From contig NZ_JAFBEH010000017.1 of assembly GCF_016908645.1 (NCBI RefSeq), forward strand, positions 1 through 43,205: 43,205 bases of DNA, in the 5' to 3' direction. Shown here piece after piece: positions 41,100 through 43,205 of this stretch. This DNA comes from Streptococcus loxodontisalivarius (GTDB lineage: Bacteria > Bacillota > Bacilli > Lactobacillales > Streptococcaceae). Position 1 is the first letter of the stretch; each line of letters starts with the position of its first letter. Under the pieces are notes generated by a model, which worked only from the letters and a program-made list of their open reading frames with translations, was not told the DNA's origin and searched no databases. The position numbers were made by a program, and so were the translations under genes.

Positions 41100-41106
41100 A
41101 TGTTTT

Positions 41107-42018
41107 ATGAATACTTATGTCGTAAAACTATCTGGGGATGACATGAAAGCCCTCGTGTCTCAGTTGACTCCTCAACAAATCTCAAATAATAATCCCTACG
41201 TTAGCTTTGCGGCTAAGGTAGATGGCGTGACAGTCCTAGCCTACACATCAGGTAAGGTCGTCTTTCAGGGAAATCAAGCAGAGCAGGTCGCAAGTAAACT
41301 CGGTTTTGCTTCAGATCTCTCAAGTAATCAAAAGACAGCAAACAGCCCTGCTGGACAAAATATGGCACTGATTGGGACAGATGAAGTTGGAAATGGATCC
41401 TATTTCGGTGGGCTGGCTGTTGTAGCCAGTCTGGTCAGGCCAGAAGATCATGCCTTTTTGAAGAGTCTGGGTGTTGATGATTCCAAAAATCTCAATGATA
41501 TCAAGATTCGTCAAATCGCTCCAATCTTGAAAGAAAAAATCAAGCACCAAGCTCTGCTATTGTCCCCCAAAAAATATAATGAAGTCGTAGGAGATAACAA
41601 GCCCTATAATGCGGTATCTGTCAAGGTTGCCCTCCATAATCAGGCTATCTTTTTACTGCTAAAAGCTGGCGCAAAGGCTGATAAAATCGTTATCGATGCC
41701 TTTACCAGCCCCAAAAACTATGACAAATACGTCAAGCAAGAGGTCAATCAGGTTGACAAGCCAATCACTCTAGAGGAAAAGGCAGAAGGAAAATACCTGG
41801 CTGTCGCTGTCTCTTCCATCATCGCAAGAGACCTCTTCTTAGAGAATCTTGACATGCTTTCTGATGAATGTGGCTACCGACTTCCTAGTGGAGCTGGCGC
41901 AAAATCAGACCAAGTAGCAAGCAAAATTCTTGCCACCTACGGTATGGCTGGTCTGAATGGCCTTGCAAAACTACACTTCGCTAATACACAAAAAGCACAA
42001 AAACTACTCTCAAAATAA
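41107..42018 (+). CDS. rnhC: Ribonuclease HIII
   Basis: Enzyme of 303 residues that cuts RNA in RNA-DNA hybrids. The N-terminal TBP-like substrate-binding domain (about 1-85) is followed by the RNase H core, with [14 protein letters not shown] (Asp92, Glu93), DDSKNLND and [12 protein letters not shown]. The start is set at [10 protein letters not shown] because that domain begins there. An upstream extension to 41020 has no ribosome site. The -10 box is 7 bases from the ATG, so the mRNA may be leaderless. It lies 11 bases before lepB, in one transcript. Confidence 0.95.
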   Translation: MNTYVVKLSGDDMKALVSQLTPQQISNNNPYVSFAAKVDGVTVLAYTSGKVVFQGNQAEQVASKLGFASDLSSNQKTANSPAGQNMALIGTDEVGNGSYFGGLAVVASLVRPEDHAFLKSLGVDDSKNLNDIKIRQIAPILKEKIKHQALLLSPKKYNEVVGDNKPYNAVSVKVALHNQAIFLLLKAGAKADKIVIDAFTSPKNYDKYVKQEVNQVDKPITLEEKAEGKYLAVAVSSIIARDLFLENLDMLSDECGYRLPSGAGAKSDQVASKILATYGMAGLNGLAKLHFANTQKAQKLLSK

Positions 42019-42029
42019 GGAACACTACT

Positions 42030-42623
42030 ATGAAAAAATTTCTAAAAGATTGGGCTTTCACCATCATCATTGTCTTCGCTGCGATTGTCTCGCGTCTGTT
42101 TATCTGGTTCCCTGTGACTGTTGAAGGACACTCTATGGATCCTACCCTTGCTGACGGTCAACGCTTGGTTGTTGTTAAAACCTCAAGCATCCAACGTTTT
42201 GACGTTGTCGTTGCTGAAGAAACTGAAGATGGGCAGACCAAGCAGATTGTTAAACGTGTTATCGGAATGCCTGGTGATACCATTAAATATGAAAATGACA
42301 CTCTCTATGTTAATGGTGAGAAAGTTGATGAAAGTTATCTAGACGACTACATCGCAGCCTTCAAGAAAGACAAACTTCAGTCTACTTACTCTTATAACTC
42401 TTACTTCCAAGAACGTGCAGAAGCAGCCGATGCCTTTACAACCGATACCGATGGCAATGCTAGCTTCGAAGTCACTGTTCCTGAAGGTCAATACTACCTC
42501 CTCGGAGATGACCGTATCGTCTCTAAAGATAGCCGTGAAGTCGGTACCTTCAGCCGTAGCGCTATCGTTGGTGAAGTCAAATTCCGCTACTGGACCCTAG
42601 ACAAGTTTGGAACAATCGACTAA
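42030..42623 (+). CDS. lepB: Signal peptidase I
   Basis: Membrane-bound serine protease of 197 residues that removes signal peptides from exported proteins. One N-terminal transmembrane helix (AFTIIIVFAAIVSRLFIWF) precedes the catalytic Ser35 in EGHSMDPTL and Lys75 in IVKRVIGMPGD. The conserved GDDRIVSKDSRE box is near the C-terminus. The start has AAGGA. Co-transcribed with rnhC, as in other streptococci, and ended by the terminator at 42637. Confidence 0.96.
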   Translation: MKKFLKDWAFTIIIVFAAIVSRLFIWFPVTVEGHSMDPTLADGQRLVVVKTSSIQRFDVVVAEETEDGQTKQIVKRVIGMPGDTIKYENDTLYVNGEKVDESYLDDYIAAFKKDKLQSTYSYNSYFQERAEAADAFTTDTDGNASFEVTVPEGQYYLLGDDRIVSKDSREVGTFSRSAIVGEVKFRYWTLDKFGTID

Positions 42624-42636
42624 TCTGATTTCTCAC

Positions 42637-42664
42637 AGGACTGGGCTCTTGCCTAGTCCTTTTT
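42637..42664 (+). terminator. rnhC-lepB terminator
   Basis: AGGACTGGGC and GCCTAGTCCT pair around a TCTT loop, followed by TTTT. Confidence 0.9.
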
Positions 42665-43205
42665 AAAAAGATGAACTGCCTTGTACGCTAGTGCACTGCT
42701 TCATTTTTAGCGTCGTAGGCGTCTGGTGCTGAAGCACCTAGTCGCCCTGACGTGGGTGCGTCTACGAAATCGAAGATTTCTGACTTTTGATGAAAGTTTT
42801 ACTTTCTTCATTACCCACCTCAAACTGTCTCCCAGACAGTTTGAGCATATTTTGCTTTGCTCGCTTAATGGCTTTTGTATCATTGTATTTGAACACAGCC
42901 TAAAAGACTAGTGAAAAAGATGAATCTCCTTGTGTGCAAGTACACTGCGTTGCTTCCCTATTTTCGCTGTGTGTTCTACGGGCTTTGTATCATAATATTT
43001 GAACACGGGCTACGGACTGTGTCAAAAAGATAAACATTTCCTAGACGATTTGCGTCTTCGTCAAGTTTCCTATTTTGACTGTGTCCGTTTAACGCTCTTT
43101 GTATCATGTTATTTGAACACAACCTACGAGCTGTGCAAAAAAGATAAACTGCCTTGTGTCTTATCGACACATCGTCAGTTTCCTATTTTTGCTTTGCTCG
43201 CTTAA
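42665..43205. repeat. Tandem array of about 110-bp hairpin-bearing repeats, continuing past the window
   Basis: AAAAAGATRAA starts units at 42665, 42914, 43024 and 43138. Shared blocks in order: AAAAAGATRAAC, a variable hairpin, a CTATTTT-GCT block, then TTTGTATCAT, two variable bases, TATTTGAACAC, and CTACGNNCTGTG (best kept in the middle units). The hairpin stems differ between units yet still pair (GACG/CGTC in the third; TGTGTC/GACACA in the fourth). The first unit carries a 135-base insertion. The fourth is cut by the window end. No open frame is preserved across units. Confidence 0.85.
42714..42848. repeat. Multi-hairpin element inserted in the first array unit
   Basis: About 135 bases that interrupt unit 1. 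Stems: CGTAGGCG/CGTCTACG enclosing CTGGTGC/GCACCTAG; GTGGGT (42752) with ACCCAC (42813) enclosing GAAATC/GATTTC and GAAAGT/ACTTTC; then CAAACTGTCT/AGACAGTTTG with loop CCC (42821-42843). It looks like a small non-autonomous repeat with branched structure. Confidence 0.65.

Noticed and set aside
41020-41106. Extended N-terminus of RNase HIII
   Set aside because: The added 29 residues have no ribosome site, would precede the promoter, and do not belong to the family's N-terminal domain.
35330-43205. CRISPR array
   Set aside because: The tandem repeats at 35330 and 42665 are degenerate, lack constant short direct repeats with unique spacers of even length, and no cas gene is present.

Overview
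The window looks like chromosomal DNA of a Streptococcus, most likely of the Mitis group. I base this on the low-to-moderate GC content, the strong TTGNNN/TATAAT promoters and GGAGG ribosome sites, the streptococcal small families DUF4649 and DUF2200, an LPXTG wall protein, and the linked block zapA-cvpA-mutS2 with divergent rnhC-lepB. No rRNA, tRNA, CRISPR array or prophage was recognised. The species was inferred from gene content, not from a database search.

Layout. 1-1033: the 5' part of an IS1182-type transposase, cut by the window edge. 1068-6885: one minus-strand operon under a T-box riboswitch, made of a two-permease polar amino-acid ABC importer, an orphan LanC-like protein and an NmrA/QorB-like oxidoreductase. 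6986-7149: a small gene remnant and a terminator. 7150-9489: an LPXTG-anchored serine-rich beta-helix protein. 9647-13112: a LysR regulator and an operon of two hydrolases with a cyclophilin-like lipoprotein. 13337-16758: LtrA, TetR, a quinone-type oxidoreductase, a WYL remnant and a GFA-domain protein. 16844-19073: a membrane-tethered hydrolase and a small membrane protein, divergent from a TetR gene. 19215-21906: LysR, divergent from an aldo/keto reductase, then PhzF. 22261-25798: a DUF401 transporter, an amine-oxidase-like flavoprotein, a TetR and a nitroreductase, linked by a shared CTACCTAC operator. 25993-29861: an AdhR/NmlR-type MerR operon (acetyltransferase, merR, cupin, CMD protein, zinc alcohol dehydrogenase). 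At its distal end an AT-rich HNH/DUF1524 gene abuts the stump of a broken hydrolase gene. 30001-36459: small housekeeping and stress genes (CsbD, thioredoxin, thioesterase, second acetyltransferase, PAP2, EamA, metallo-hydrolase, DUF4649 twice, DUF2200) mixed with gene remnants and repeats. 36456-42623: a possible glycosyltransferase, mutS2, two tandem small-RNA genes, cvpA, zapA, rnhC and lepB. 42665-43205: a tandem array of hairpin-bearing repeats that runs off the window end.

Much of the middle of the window is redox and carbonyl-stress metabolism (oxidoreductases, nitroreductase, aldo/keto reductase, alcohol dehydrogenase, cupin/CMD proteins), each block paired with its own TetR, LysR or MerR regulator, and several operators can be read directly. 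The strongest candidates for undescribed biology are: the pair of near-identical small RNAs at 39688-39968 with loops complementary to ribosome binding sites; the T-box-controlled transporter operon carrying an atypical LanC protein; the repeat array at 42665-43205; and the orphan HNH gene. Several genes (mutS2, rnhC, the HNH gene and a frameshifted TetR gene) have a -10 box only 6-8 bases before the start codon, which suggests leaderless mRNAs.
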